A stretch of DNA of 64,000 nucleotides from the NCBI GenBank assembly GCA_028023455.1, contig JAQFVV010000020.1:7547092-7611091 (forward strand), in the 5' to 3' direction. The notes below the pieces were generated by a model. It worked only from the letters and a program-made list of their open reading frames with translations, made no database searches and had not been told where the DNA came from. Both the position numbers and the translations under genes were made by a program. Source of the DNA: Epiperipatus broadwayi. Its lineage: Eukaryota > Onychophora > Udeonychophora > Euonychophora > Peripatidae. Positions 48,310-60,899 of the stretch are shown piece by piece (the stretch's first letter is position 1; each line of letters starts with the position of its first letter).

Positions 48310-49240
48310 GTTCCCCCATGAGTTTTTTTTTCTGGTTAGTTGTCACTGTGTCTAGGATTTTTGAAAATGACTGCAGATTTACGTGATGTGGTATTAAATC
48401 TAAATTAAAATTATAAAGTGTAATCTGAATCAAATATAAAAATCACGAGCTAAAATTACTATTTAAAAGTATTTCGGATAGTCAAACCTACTACGTAAAA
48501 TTTAATCGTGGTAGAAATAACTGACTGAAAAGAAACAATAAATCTAATTATCATTTTAAAGTTTCTTGCTGCTCATGTAAATAAATCCATACGGTACAAA
48601 AATAATTCAATGTTGTGAAAGCATCATGCACAATTCCTAGAAAAAACATTGCTTTTATTCTACCTGCCCATAAAAAGAAAGTATAGTTTTAAACTTTTTT
48701 TTTTTATAGAAACGATTTTTTAGTAAAATAAAATTATTCACTTTTACGTAAAGGGATTTAATTTTGATCTTTAATTCATATTTAAGTTTATACTACGTTG
48801 AAATATTATGAGATAATTTAAAACAAATAAGTAGTTTTAAAACTGTAATAATTAAGACTAAATGAAAATATTAATAATTAAAGTATATAAAAAAATTAAT
48901 AACATTAACTGAATTTGAATGAAAATTGGAATTCCCTGATTTAAGCTTAATCCACTTCAAATCAATATATATAAGATAAAATAAAAGACAGTTTAAAATA
49001 ATTTAATAAATGAATTTTGTTTGAAATAATTTAATGAAAGAAGCTTACATTTATGACGTAAATTAGGGAAGAGTAGAAGCCAATATAATAAATATTTTGA
49101 TTGGTGTGTGTGTGTGTACATGTGTGTGTAAATCCCATATTGCATTATGTGAATGGCTAATTTTTAACTTATTTAAGTTGGCAATATGACAATCAATGAT
49201 TTAATTATATTTTCCATGATAGATAATTATATGAGCACAT
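48310..49240. other. AT-rich spacer with a (TG)n stretch
   Basis: Short TGTGTG run near 49105. Nothing else recognised. Confidence 0.45.
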
Positions 49241-49245
49241 TTTAT

Positions 49246-49318
49246 TTAAGTAATTGTTAAAACAGGCAAAACTCGCTATACGTATTAAATGGTGATCATG
49301 TGATGTTAAGTTATTGTT
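49246..49318 (+). mobile_element. Miniature retroposon copy E, 47 bp
   Basis: TTAAGTAATTGTT (49246-49258) and TTAAGTTATTGTT (49306-49318) flank a 47-bp insert starting AAAACAGGCAAAACTC and ending GGTGATCATGTGATG. Confidence 0.85.
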
Positions 49319-49319
49319 T

Positions 49320-50165
49320 TCATAAGCATTGATTAATAAATGATCTTTTACTTATTTGGTTATTTTGGCATGTCTGATATTCATGCATTATTTACTCTTG
49401 TTAATAATTGTTTGCTCATCATCATCATTGATGATGATGAATAAACTGGAAGGAAAATATTTATAATAATTATTTTGAGATAGAATTTAAGAATTATGGT
49501 ATTTTTAAAAAATAATATTTCCAAAAGATCAATTTCTTTAGTTTATAAGTTATATGAGAGCTTCATTGGCAGAAAAGCATTTTTCTCTGTAATAAAATTA
49601 GTGTTCACTAAGTTAAAAAAAGAATCTGCCAAGAAAAGCCTGGTTTGAATTTAAAAATCAAGGATAGTTATTTAAAAGTAGAAATATGTATAAAACTTTG
49701 TGTAAAATGTATTAGGCTCTAAAAATTAATATGTTATGAGATATCCACTTATTATTCATACATATGAAGAAAGAAAAAAATTAAAGTTGGTAGCATATGT
49801 CAAACAGTGTCTGGTTTAATAAGTAGAGACTCATTCTTAGAAATTTTATTGGTGGTTATGATAATATAAAGTTTTCTAATCTTTTTTATCATATTTTATT
49901 TACATAATATCAAATTGATCACATTGTGAAATTTATTTATTTGAAATTGTACTCTTCACCATGTTCATTCGACTGTAAATGCCAGATTATATGAAAGAAT
50001 AATAGAATCAATAAAAAAGATGTTAAATGAGTTGTTTTGCAAATATGTTATTAATGTAGCAATTAAGAAACCCAAATATCACATAACATGTCTTTATTAA
50101 ATGGATCATATCCTGTACATGAGAGGTCAGACTGATTTTAAGTCAACATGGGTGTGACAAGAATC
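49320..50165. other. AT-rich spacer
   Basis: Contains a small CATCATCATT/GATGATGATG inverted pair near 49418-49440. No gene. Confidence 0.4.
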
Positions 50166-50169
50166 TTGC

Positions 50170-50490
50170 CCTCAGAGTGGCCTTTGAGCATTCCATCATC
50201 AGATTTTCAATTGGATGGATGGTTGAAGAATTGGAGTATGAAGTGGATTGAAGCATGTCCATTAAAGTATGAAGATTGGCCATCTTAATATATTTCTGAG
50301 CGTTCATTGCACATATGTATAGAGATGATAATCTGGAACTAACTGATGATTGCTAGTTTAGCATGAAATATCTATAATGGTGATTATTTATCTTTTTGAC
50401 ATATATGTGTTCAAGGGTCTCAGTGTTATGAGATAGAGTGGAGAGTGGTGGGTCATGTGAAAGTCTGTGTTCATATATCCTATGTATAAC
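50170..50490 (+). repeat. Family-2 repeat, single copy
   Basis: Matches 40530-40800 (TTAAAGTATGAAGATTGGCC; TTATCTTTTTGACATATATG; GTGAAAGTCTGTGTTCA). Contains the hammerhead-like core at 50343-50368. Confidence 0.7.
50343..50368 (+). ncRNA. Hammerhead-like core, family 2, copy h
   Basis: CTGATGA, T-TGCTA-GTT-TAGCA-T, GAAA-T. Compared with the TGCTG/CAGCA stem of other copies, both partners have changed together to TGCTA/TAGCA, keeping five pairs. Stem I not established. Confidence 0.45.
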
Positions 50491-50499
50491 ATGTCTTTA

Positions 50500-53400
50500 T
50501 AAAATAAAATTGATATATAGATCTATAAAAAAAAAATCATAGAAAACGTTTGAAGAGTGTCCATTTATTGTACATTATATTTCGAATTATGACTTGGGGT
50601 TGACATTAAGTTGTAGTTTCAGAACTAATAAAAATATTTTTATAGAAGTTAATTTTAATTGTAAAACTATCTTTTAGAGAAAAATAAATATTAAAGTAAT
50701 GGCAATAAAAGGAAATCTTATCTTCAGCTGATCTGGCTTTAAGAATATTAAATGTGTTGTATGAAAGTAAAATTAAACCAAATATTGGGAGTTGTGCTTG
50801 AGAGAAGTGGATAATTCAAAACCAACATAGAGGAGTGTACTTAATTTATATATCTTATAATACTTATTGAATTATGTTATTTAAAAATATTTTGCATATA
50901 TATTCATATGTAAATATAATTATCAAATAATGCAAAGTAAACATGGGTTAAATTATAACAAAGTATATAAGAAACAGGAAAGTGCTCAAAATAAAGTTGA
51001 CAAATTAGAGTCCAAAATTATTAACATAATTAAATGAGTCAGTTAATAATGTTAAAACATGAGTAAAATTCCATATTATATGATACTTCAGACATTTTAT
51101 CATAATAAAGTATCACCAGTTAAGTCAAAGAAGGTCATTATAATTTAGTGAGTACATCATTAAGAGTCATGTATTCAGCATTTATGAGATATGCTTGGCT
51201 TGGATTAACAAATTTAACAAAGATCTTTTATTTTGTCTATTATAGTGTATATATATATATATTGTAATGGTATATAATATGCCATTACATTAATTTAAAA
51301 TTAGAATAAAAAAATTTTTAAGTTCGTAAATAAAAAACTAAAAGCTAAAATTAAAAAGAGTTGTTCAATGTATGTATATATATTCGCACAAATGCAAAAC
51401 TTTAAAAGTATTTCTTTTTTAAATAAAAAAAAAGTATTTGAATGTACTTTTTTATAAAAAAAGATAAAAGATCTAAATATAAAATATTTTAGGAAAAAGT
51501 AACGTAAGTAAAAATAGAAAACAGGTATTAATTAATTCCTGAAATCTCAAAATGGAAATGATTGTGTTATTAATTATCGAAAAGCAAACTAGCCCTTGGG
51601 GGATCTTATATAATTAAAAAGTCAGATGAAAGATATAGATAAAAATTAAAGATTGTTTCCCGCTCTGAAGCAGAATGTCCAATAGAAGCAGAAAACCAGT
51701 GCTCAGACCCTAATGAAAATGATTGATTGTTCAGTGAATGCAGACAATGTGTATAAAAAGAAAAATATTGAAATTAAGGACAGTTCCAGCTTGATTTTGT
51801 GAAAAGGGTGATAAGACACACTTGTCGCCCTCTCTCACTTATTTCAAATGAAATGACTATTGAATTATGAATGGTACTGTTGCAGACCCGAATAAAATAA
51901 TACCAGGATTGAACCAGCTAAGGCCACCTTCTGATAGACCACTCTTCAAATAAAGACTTCATGGGAATTGATACCAGGAACCAGGACTCTTCTACTGTAA
52001 GAGATATAACTGAAAATTTTTAAAAAAAATAATTAAGAACTTTCAAGATTTGACAAGCTAAACCTAAATTTTTTAAAATGAACTTTAATCTGACTTTTTA
52101 AATCAATTATTAATGTTTAATTTTTATACTTTTGAGTTTGCTGACTTAATCATTTCCATTTTTTTTTGTTTTTATATTTATTGACTAAATTATTTAAATG
52201 CATTAAATTTAAGTTTGGTGTGGATGACTGCATAGATTCGTTAACGTTTAATTATGTTTTTATTATAATATTTGATTAAAATATATAGATATTCGTAAAT
52301 ATGATATCTCATGTTGAGTATCTAAAAATGTATTTATTCGAGTGTCTTTTAAGTTATTGGTGTCAATGCGGCATCTATGTACCCTATCTATACTCAACAT
52401 TCTAAAGTAAAATTTATTAAAATGTCCATCTGTGCGAACTGTTTAAAATAATTTAAATTTAAAAATTAATATTAAAATCTAAAGAAATCTCATTCCTCAA
52501 TTTTATTTATATGTGCGTTAATAAATGTTTGTGTTATTAGTACTGACAGTGATCTAGTTTTTTTAATTTTTTTAATATTGGAAATATTTTAAAATAAGAA
52601 TTTATATTTTATAAATCTCTGCATCTCATTGAGCTAGTGGCATTGGGCTGACGGTCGGAATAAAATACATATGTAAAATTTGAATCTTAACTTACGTATC
52701 TGCCTACTATATTAATTTTCTAGGTTCAAGTGGCCTAGTAGTGCCCTGTTGTGCAGATACGGTAAGACTCCATTCTATCTGACCATTATAATATATAGAT
52801 ATATAATACAAATAAAATGTCCATTAAGTAAAAAACTGTTGTAATAACAATAAAAATAAATATAATGATAATAAGTTTATTACTGTTATATTTATTGTTA
52901 TTACAATATGTATATATAATAAGATAAAATAATATATAATAAGCAAAAAACTTTGGAATAAGTTCTAAACTATTCAAAACACCATTATATAAAAATAAAT
53001 AATTGTTATAATCAGTCTACAGCAGGGCAGTTATTCTGTCAGTTGTTACAGCTATTATGTATTTTATTATATTAGAGTTTTGAATATTATAGAATTTATT
53101 CCAGAATTATAGAGAACCAAATAAATAAAAAATTCTGCTATATCCAAAATGAATCAGAATCAAAATCTGTGCTGCATATGGCTACCAATTCAACAAGCTA
53201 CCATGCTAAAGAAGTTAAATATTGTAGGCTGAATAAATGATGATGATCATATATTCAGAGTCTTTATACTTTCTATGTGTTTTTGATTCTCCAATTTACA
53301 GCTATGAAAGATTAAATTATTAAATTATCTCCCTATGGATCGTCTTTAGGGTAATGTAATAATGATAGCTTGAATTTATCATTGATCATATCATATGAAT

Positions 53401-53570
53401 GCCACTTATAACTTTAATTTTAAGATTACAGTTATCCTGTAACTAATCTATACCAACTATACTCATATTATTATACCCTATAATACTATTTTTATTAACT
53501 ATAACAATCAATTACCATAAGCTAAACTTAGAACTTCAGTCTTATTATCAAACATCTTAACTAACATGGC
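50500..53570. other. AT-rich spacer, about 3 kb
   Basis: No gene recognised. A less AT-rich patch at about 51640-52010 contains CCAGCTAAGGCCACC and an AATAAAG but no frame; another at 52620-52780 holds a GGTTCAAGTGG that lacks a partner A box. A 63-codon minus ORF at 52786-52977 is low-complexity. Confidence 0.4.
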
Positions 53571-53572
53571 AG

Positions 53573-53657
53573 ACTTCAGATAGTGGAGAGTTTTTCCTGT
53601 TTTAATAACAGTTATGAGCAAGCATAAGTAATGGTGATCATGTGATACTTCAGATAG
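53573..53657 (+). mobile_element. 5'-truncated retroposon copy F, 63 bp
   Basis: Perfect 11-bp duplication ACTTCAGATAG (53573-53583, 53647-53657) around a 63-bp insert consisting of the last part of the family only: GGAGAGTTTTTCCTG, TTAATAACAGTTATGAGCA, GGTGATCATGTGAT. 5' truncation with constant 3' end is the mark of target-primed insertion. Confidence 0.9.
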
Positions 53658-53659
53658 CA

Positions 53660-54160
53660 CATAAAATTGAAAATAAGAAAATGCAAAAAGTTTTATACTT
53701 TAATAAAAAAAAATATATAGTTAAAGAGAATATCGACATTCTCTAGGTTAAATAATAAATCTGTTGTGACATGAAAATATTCATATTTAAAATATTAATT
53801 TTGAAACAAAAATATTATTAATTTGATATGTGTCCTCTTAATATAAATATTTACATAGAAAAAGTTGTATATTTTATCACAAGAACACTTTATAGTAAAC
53901 TATATATTTTATATGCTGATAAACACCAAAAGGAATAAAGATAATTAAAGTTTCTTTTCCATTCTCCCTTAAAATTAAATTGTATGCCCTTATTTCTATC
54001 AGATATGAACAAGTATTATGAGAAAAGATAAAAAACTATTGCAATATTTTAAATATTCATGAAATATTAAATATTGAATACTTAAATAGACAATATAATA
54101 ATACACACTTAAATATAGCTAGAATTAATAATAGAGAAATTATAAAACTTCATTAAACCA
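53660..54160. other. AT-rich spacer
   Basis: Nothing recognised. Confidence 0.45.
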
Positions 54161-54163
54161 AAT

Positions 54164-54827
54164 AAATATATCTGTTGTTAAAATAGGCAAAACTCTCTCC
54201 ATATAGTAGTGCAACTCAAAAAAAAAAAAGACAGAGTAATCAATGGATGCCAGAAGGCTTGTGCATAAAATCCCCATCTAGTGCCTACTCAACCAATATC
54301 CCCAGACTAGTTTCTGGCTTGTGGCATTTGTCAGTGAGGAGCCTTGAATCTGAGAGCACTGCACCTAGATCTTAGGATCTAATGCAATCCTCCAGCACCC
54401 ATCTTTTATTTCTACATAACTATAAAACTATGAGAATAAAAATTGAAAACACACAAATATTTTCAATCTAAGCTCAATAGCTTATATAAGCTATTGAGTT
54501 TAGATTGAAAATTTTATTCTCATAGTTTTGTAGTTATGTAGAGATAAAAGGTGGCTGCTAGAGGGTTGCATTAGATCCTAAGATCTAGGTGCATTGCTCT
54601 CAGATTCAAGGCTCCTCACCGATGAAGGCACAAGCCAGAAACTAGTTTGGGGATATTGGATGAGAAGGCACTTGATAGGGATTTTATGCACAAGACTTCT
54701 GGCAACCATTGATTACTCTGTCTTGCTTTGAGTGGCATTACTGTATGGAGAGAGTTTTGTCTATTTTAACAACAGTTATGAGCAAAGATGGGAAATAGTG
54801 ATCATATGATGTTTAAATATAAATGTT
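54164..54827 (+). mobile_element. Hairpin retroposon copy G, decayed ribozymes
   Basis: Element about 54177-54814 with a weaker candidate duplication (AAATATATCTGTT and AAATATAAATGTT). Complete inverted arms meet at TCAATAGCTTATATAAGCTA near 54474-54497. Left-arm core (minus, 54334-54305) has CTGACAA for CTGATGA; right-arm core (54619-54648) has CCGATGA and GTT at the cleavage position. Neither should cleave. Confidence 0.8.
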
Positions 54828-54829
54828 TT

Positions 54830-57800
54830 CACTTTGCTTTTTTATGGTTTAAATTTCAATTTATCTTAGACACTATAGCGAACTTTTTGATTTATATTGA
54901 AACAAGGTTTCTAATGATTCAAATTCTTTCCAGTTCTTATTTTCTAATGAGTATTGTCCTTACATTGACAACTTTTTCTTGTAGTTTTGAGGCTAAATCC
55001 CATTTTTAATAATTGAAATTTTATTAAACTTTCACCATTTCATGTCGATATTTTGCAAGTCGATATTTTATATTCAATCAGGTGCAACTTAAAAGACAAA
55101 TGTAGTTTCAAAATCTGGAGACAACCCTCTGGGAGGTCTGGAAGAGCATATTTCATTAGGATTAGACACAGCTGGCATGAATGTAGGATGTGTGGCCACA
55201 CATTTCAGTGATTATAGCTAAGCACTGATGTTCATATATGCTTCTAAAAATATAAGACAACTTTTCTATATGGATTATGAGGATCTCCATACATCATGGT
55301 AACTATTTGTTAAATGAACTTGGCTTATCATTAAGTTTATTTGTAAAAATGGCCTGCATAAATATTATAATTATATTAGAAATTTTGTTAATCTGATAAA
55401 CAGTTTATGAAATAACATTGTAATTGACAATAAAGCTTATTTATGGATGTATCAAAAATATGTACTTAATAAAATTGTAAATCAGAAAGTATTTGATCTC
55501 AGTTGCATCATAATTTTGAAAAAATATGTTAAATCTAGTCTAAAATCAATCTTTGTTCTAGCATTTATAGCTGTCCTTCACAATATATATAATGTAGCCT
55601 TTGTATTTAGCACATCATTGTATGGTTATAGTTGGTGGTCAATTTTGGTAAAAATAAATAAATTTTATATAATAACTAGTAAAACTTATTATTTAACTTG
55701 TAGAAGAATTTAAAATATATTGCTTCTTTAGTATTGAATTTGAATTTTTTTTTTTAATAAATATAATCTGTATAAGTTATAGTTTGAAATATAAATTGTG
55801 CTATTTATTTTAAATAAAAAAAGTAAATAATAGTTAAAATCAAAGATAGTTTTAACATAAATTATAATGATTAAAAATTAATATTTTTTATAATTATTAA
55901 TCAAATTGTAAGTTGCTATTTATTTAATATTTTAAAATTATTTAATTAATGACAAAATAAATAAAAGGTGAGATAGGTGTTAATAGGTCTGAACACATCC
56001 ATTCATTTAATAATAAATGAAATTCACTTCCTGGTATAATATTTAAATGGTTAATTATGAATAGTAAATGTTATTTATTAAATCATATCAATTTCATTAA
56101 AAAGTTTCTAAAATCAATAGTTATAATAATAGTGTATATTATAAAATGTAAATGTTAAAATCTAATTTTAAATAAAGGGTGTTTTATTATTAAGAGATAA
56201 GTTAAATTTTACTTTATTAAAATTAAGAAATATTGATTTCATATTATTAGTTATAATTCATTTTAAATTGTAGACAGAATAATTAATATTCATTTTTTCC
56301 AGACATCTGGAAGTAATTAACCAATAAGGCATTGTAAAAATTTTCATATAAATATAAGATAAGCAAGTGATAGGGGGAGACAAATCAAGAAATCATTAAA
56401 GGAGAAACTGTATTTTTTTGTCTTAAAAATTTTAAGTACAAATTTATTGAAATATTATTGTTTTAATCTTAAAAGTAATAATAATAATTTTAAAAAACAT
56501 GGATTATATTTTAAAAAGTGTATTCATTAACTTCATCATGGAATAAGAAGCAAAACTATCCTCATTGGTATTCTACATGGATTTACTATAAATTTGTGAC
56601 AATGTAAAGAATAAAAACTTCATTCAAATAGATGAAAATGTACTTAAATAAAAAAGTGCAGATTATTAACTGTTTTTCCTACAGAAAATGAAAAGGAGAT
56701 GTAAGGAATTTATTTTTCACTAATTTATATATGCATAATGATATAAAACATTTTCTACAAAATATTACTTTTAGTAATGTTAGAGATAATTACTTTTATT
56801 CATTTAGACTATTGGTTTTTCAAGATATAAATTTATTAATGACTTTATTCTGATAATAATAACCTAGGAGAAGATATAATGCAAACTATTTTTTTATTAA
56901 AAGTTTATAATTACTAACTTTAATATCATTATTAGTAATTATTAACATATAAAATATAGATTATTTGAAGAAGAAATCTTAGAACTTTATAATTCTATAA
57001 GTATATATTTTAAGAGTATGTAAAAAAATGAAAAATTTAAAAATATAATACATGTCTTTATTAAATAGTAAAATACATATTTACTAAAATGTGAAGGAAT
57101 TTTATCAGTAATATAGAGAAAGATAAATTTTTGATACAAGAACTTCCTATTGTTATTAATAAATAACTTTTATTTAGATTTTTATTCATCTTTTTATTTT
57201 GCTACAAATAATGGTGAAAAGCATGAAGGGAAAAGAAGGGTAGGTAAGAAAACTATCCTTTTTTCAAACAACAGTGTCTGCATTGTTAACATAATAACCA
57301 TTTACTCCCTTGAAGTTTTGTGATTTTTTTTCAAGGAGTTGAAGAAAACTTTTTGTTTATATTATTTTAATGGTATTGATTATAATATTAAGATAGCATT
57401 AAGCACTAAGAATTATTTGTTTCATGTTATTTTTTAGATTTAAGTATTTTAGAATTTCTTGGGTTAAAAAAAAGAAAAATATAAAAAAATTTTTTTTTTA
57501 TTATCATGCTATAATGTGAATGAAATGATATCATCAATGATAATCATAAAATATTATTTTTAATAAAATCTAAGATATTGATATTGAATTTTAAACATGG
57601 AATCAGGAAAAACTAAATATGTGTGATATTGATAATGTGTATTTAAATGAAAGTATATGATAATGGATTGAATATATTTATTATAATATTAATATGAGTG
57701 TTATAAGAATATGTATGATTGATCTCTTTATAAGTTAAAGATAACTGATTTATTATATTTATGATAAATAATATCAAACTGTTTGTTTTTTAGTCTTCTT

Positions 57801-58838
57801 GGTATGTTCAAAAGTATTAAGTTGTTTACGATAAATTTAGATGTTATTAGAGAAGTGATGAATAATATTTTATGTGATACCAAGTATTTTATATGGAGAG
57901 TCAGATTTTAAGTAGTCGTATGAGAAAGCAGATTCATTGGAAATCCTGTAGTATTGAGGATGTGTTGTTTAAGATTACATATGATACAGTATAAAATATG
58001 TCAGAGTATTTATGATATAATGAATAGTGACATTTTTTTGAAATTGGTAAGAGCTTAAAATAGTAGAAGAGATAGAAAATTAAGGTAGACACAAGATAAT
58101 ATGTAGCCTTAAGTTACATTTAGTCCATTGTATCTTTTATTGTAATTTTTATAAGATATTCATCCCACACTTGTTATCACGAAAAATTGCACTGGTATAT
58201 AAATGTCATATAAGAAAATTGAAGATTTAAGTAACAGTAATAGCTAAACTTTCAAATGATTATAAGGTAATTCCATGTATTGCAAGAATGATGAAACACA
58301 AAACAAATAGGTTGTTAAAAGAATGTGTGAAGAAATATTTTATGATGTTTTTATTGGATATTAAAGATCAAAATATAGAATGAAAGTATGAAGTATAAGA
58401 GATATGATATTGAAAATAATATCTAATAATTATTCATATTATTGTAAGTAATATAATGAAGTGCCATATCTTAATTAACATTTTAAATAATTAAATATTT
58501 ATTTTATAACAAAATAATAAAAATAGAAGGAGTAAAATAAGTTATAGAATTGTAATTGGATAATAGTATTATAGGAACATTAAAGGTGAATGAATGATAA
58601 TATAAAAGAGTGTGTTTGTGAAATATTTATAATGTGATAAAAATACAAATTGTATATTTGATTTATATATATTTTAATACAAAAATATTAAAAAATTATC
58701 TTAATGGAGTAAATTATGGAATATACTATATCATGTTTGTAAATAATTTTAAAGTGAAATATGAATTATTTTAGTTTGTTTTGAATATTTTGTTAATGTT
58801 AGTTTATAAAGATTTGTATAATATATTAAGTATTGTTC
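54830..58838. other. AT-rich region, about 4 kb, no gene recognised
   Basis: Extremely AT-rich. Short ORFs at 54788-55009 and 55447-55713 are low-complexity and lack motifs. No repeat of the families above. Confidence 0.45.
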
Positions 58839-58839
58839 C

Positions 58840-59247
58840 TTAAATATAAGATTAAACCATCAAACATCACATGATCATCTTCCTATAGGCTTACACAAAT
58901 TGTTTTTCACAGAGGCAAAACTCTCCATACACTAGCGCCACTCAGTGACGAGCTTAGCTTGAAAACATTGGGTTTTCATTTTGGACTAAAAGCTTTATAG
59001 TTAGCTAAAAAAGTAAAAGGTGGCTGCTGGAGGGTTGCATTAGATCCTAAGATCTAGGTGCAGTGCTTTCAGATCCAAGGCTCCTCACTGATGAAAGCCA
59101 CAAGCTAGAAACTAGTCTGGGATATTGGATGAGTAGGCCCTAGATAGGGATTTTATGCACAAACCTTCTTGCATTCATTGATTACTCTGTTTTGCATGGA
59201 ATGGTGCTACTGTATGGAGAGTTTTGCCTCTGCGTTAAATATAAGAT
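58840..59247 (-). mobile_element. Hairpin retroposon copy H with intact hammerhead
   Basis: Element 58853-59234 between perfect 13-bp duplications TTAAATATAAGAT (58840-58852 and 59235-59247). The conserved 3' end appears at the left as CATCAAACATCACATGATCAT, so the element lies in reverse. Only one hammerhead-bearing arm is present; the other has been deleted. Its outer sequence has CAGAGGCAAAACTCTCC rather than AACAGGC. Confidence 0.88.
59062..59142 (+). ncRNA. Type I hammerhead ribozyme in copy H
   Basis: Core 59088-59117: CTGATGA, AAGC-CACAA-GCT-A, GAAA, C-TA-GTC. Stem II is AGC/GCT here against GGC/GCC in copy B, a compensatory two-sided change. In stem I the middle helix ATCCAA with TTGGAT is perfect; the inner helix CCTCA with TGGG is partly kept; the outer AGTGC partner is mutated. 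All invariant core residues are present. Confidence 0.7.
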
Positions 59248-59249
59248 AC

Positions 59250-60590
59250 ATGTAAATTCTTTCTTATGTTCATTTTTAAATTAATAAAGTATTGAGAGTT
59301 CTTTTCTTGTTTCCAAATCATAATTCATCATCCTTACCACACATATATTCTAATAATTAAATACATTTTGGATTATTGGGCATAATCTAAAATAAGATAA
59401 TAAATAGAAAAAATATTATCATTGTTTAAGACATTTAATGCCATATTTAAATATTATTTATTTATTTTATTATTCTCAGAGATCATGATGAAGAGTGATA
59501 TCTTACATGCCAGTATAAAAAAAAAAGATTATAATACATGGTGATAAGAATTTATTTTAAATTTGTTTATCCTAATTAATAGTGCTAAGTGTGGATTAAT
59601 AATTTTAATATAGTTTTTCAGTCAATTTATAAGAAAATTAGTTAATTATTTTAAAAGTGAGGAATTGATTAGTATATTTATTTCTTAATTATTTTTAATG
59701 TAGCTGAATAAGTAAAATGCCTCTCTACATTTGGTTATGTAAATTAATTTATTCATTTTAAGAAACGATAATTACCTGAGATGTTGAATGAGTTGAGGAA
59801 TGTTAGTAAAGGAGTGATATAAAATAATTTTAATAAATAGATGAATATTATATTGTAGGATAATTAAATTGAGCATAGGAAATTTTAATATTAGATATAA
59901 ATTTCTTATTTATTGTGAAACATGGGAATATCATTGATATTTTAGTAGAATAGTGAGGATATGCTTTTGGTATATACTCAATGTTAAAAAGGGATACCTT
60001 ACTGGTTAATTAGATAACAAGTCTTATGATTGTTATTTTATTATTAAATAATTTATTAATATTGATATAATATATTAGACATGAAATGAGTAACATTTGC
60101 ATTATTGGAATTGTATATATATAAAAAAGAAGAAATTTGATTAGATTGAGCTAGAAGTTTGCTATTTACATCTACCATACATCACCATAGTAGTTGGTGG
60201 GTGGGTTATCATCCAATTAGGGTACAATGTATATCACACATTTTTTTGCTAATATATATATATAACAATAAAATATTAACATTGTTAACAAATTTTGCAA
60301 ATAATTATTATAAAATGCAAAAATATTTTTCGTTATTTTCATAACCATTTTCAACTAAAATCATTGAAATTTGGTGGAAGTAAAACTTATTTTCATAACT
60401 ATTTTTAACAGTAATATTTTAAATTCAGTAAACTTACACGAAAGTTTAAAGTTGCCAATTGAAAATGGTTTTCAAAATAACTAAAAGTATTTGTGTATTT
60501 TAGAATAGTTACTAGCAAGATTTATTAACACAATTAATATTTTATTGTTTTATTGTTATTATAATAATTAATCTATAATGGATATTTTTA
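59250..60590. other. AT-rich spacer
   Basis: Short ORF 60159-60344 shows no recognisable motif. Nothing else seen. Confidence 0.45.
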
Positions 60591-60597
60591 TTTGAAT

Positions 60598-60751
60598 TCA
60601 TCATCATTAGCGATCCACTGCAGGAGGAAGGTCTCTAAGTTTAATCCATTTTCTCCAATCTTTAGCTTCTCTTCTCCACATCACCCCTGCACACTTTCTT
60701 ATTTCATCCAGCCATCTCACATGTGGTCTCCTTCTGGGTCTTATACAATCT
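60598..60751 (-). mobile_element. RTE 3' end fragment, minus strand
   Basis: Conserved RTE 3' end (TCATCATTAGCGATCCACTG to CACATGTGGTCTCCTTCTG), strongly 5'-truncated. The minus frame reads CAGVMWRREAKDWRKWI, the C-terminal end of the RTE protein. Confidence 0.88.
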
Positions 60752-60814
60752 ATAATTATATATATTGTGATGATAGAGATAATGCATATCACATTTTTTT
60801 CCTATCGTGTCATA

Positions 60815-60895
60815 GCATCAGCCAGGAAGCGAACCTGCTAACCCGGGGACAACTGCTTGTAAAGCAGTTGTCGCTGACCTCTCAACCACCAATGC
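60815..60895 (-). tRNA. tRNA-like sequence, possible TAC anticodon
   Basis: On the minus strand GCATTGG pairs with CTGATGC (wobbles allowed). D stem GTTG/CGAC or GTTG/CAAC, anticodon stem ACTGC/GCAGT with the seven-base loop TTTACAA (anticodon TAC, 60861-60859), and B box GGTTCGCTTCC. Compared with the copy at 47927, the D-stem GTCG/CGAC has become GTTG/CAAC. The shared flank ATGCTATGACAC on the 3' side suggests a dispersed tRNA-derived family rather than two independent genes. Confidence 0.5.
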
Positions 60896-60899
60896 TTGA

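Noticed and set aside
52720-52745. B-box-like GGTTCAAGTGG
   Set aside because: Lacks the final CC of a B box and has no A box or acceptor pairing upstream.
52786-52977. 63-codon minus ORF with apparent membrane segments
   Set aside because: Composed of Ile, Tyr, Leu and Asn from TA-rich sequence; no support beyond length.
22089-59247. Classifying the hairpin family as ordinary MITEs
   Set aside because: Target duplications of 11-13 bp, 5' truncation and a constant 3' end fit retroposition better; the inverted arms alone are not enough for a cut-and-paste call.
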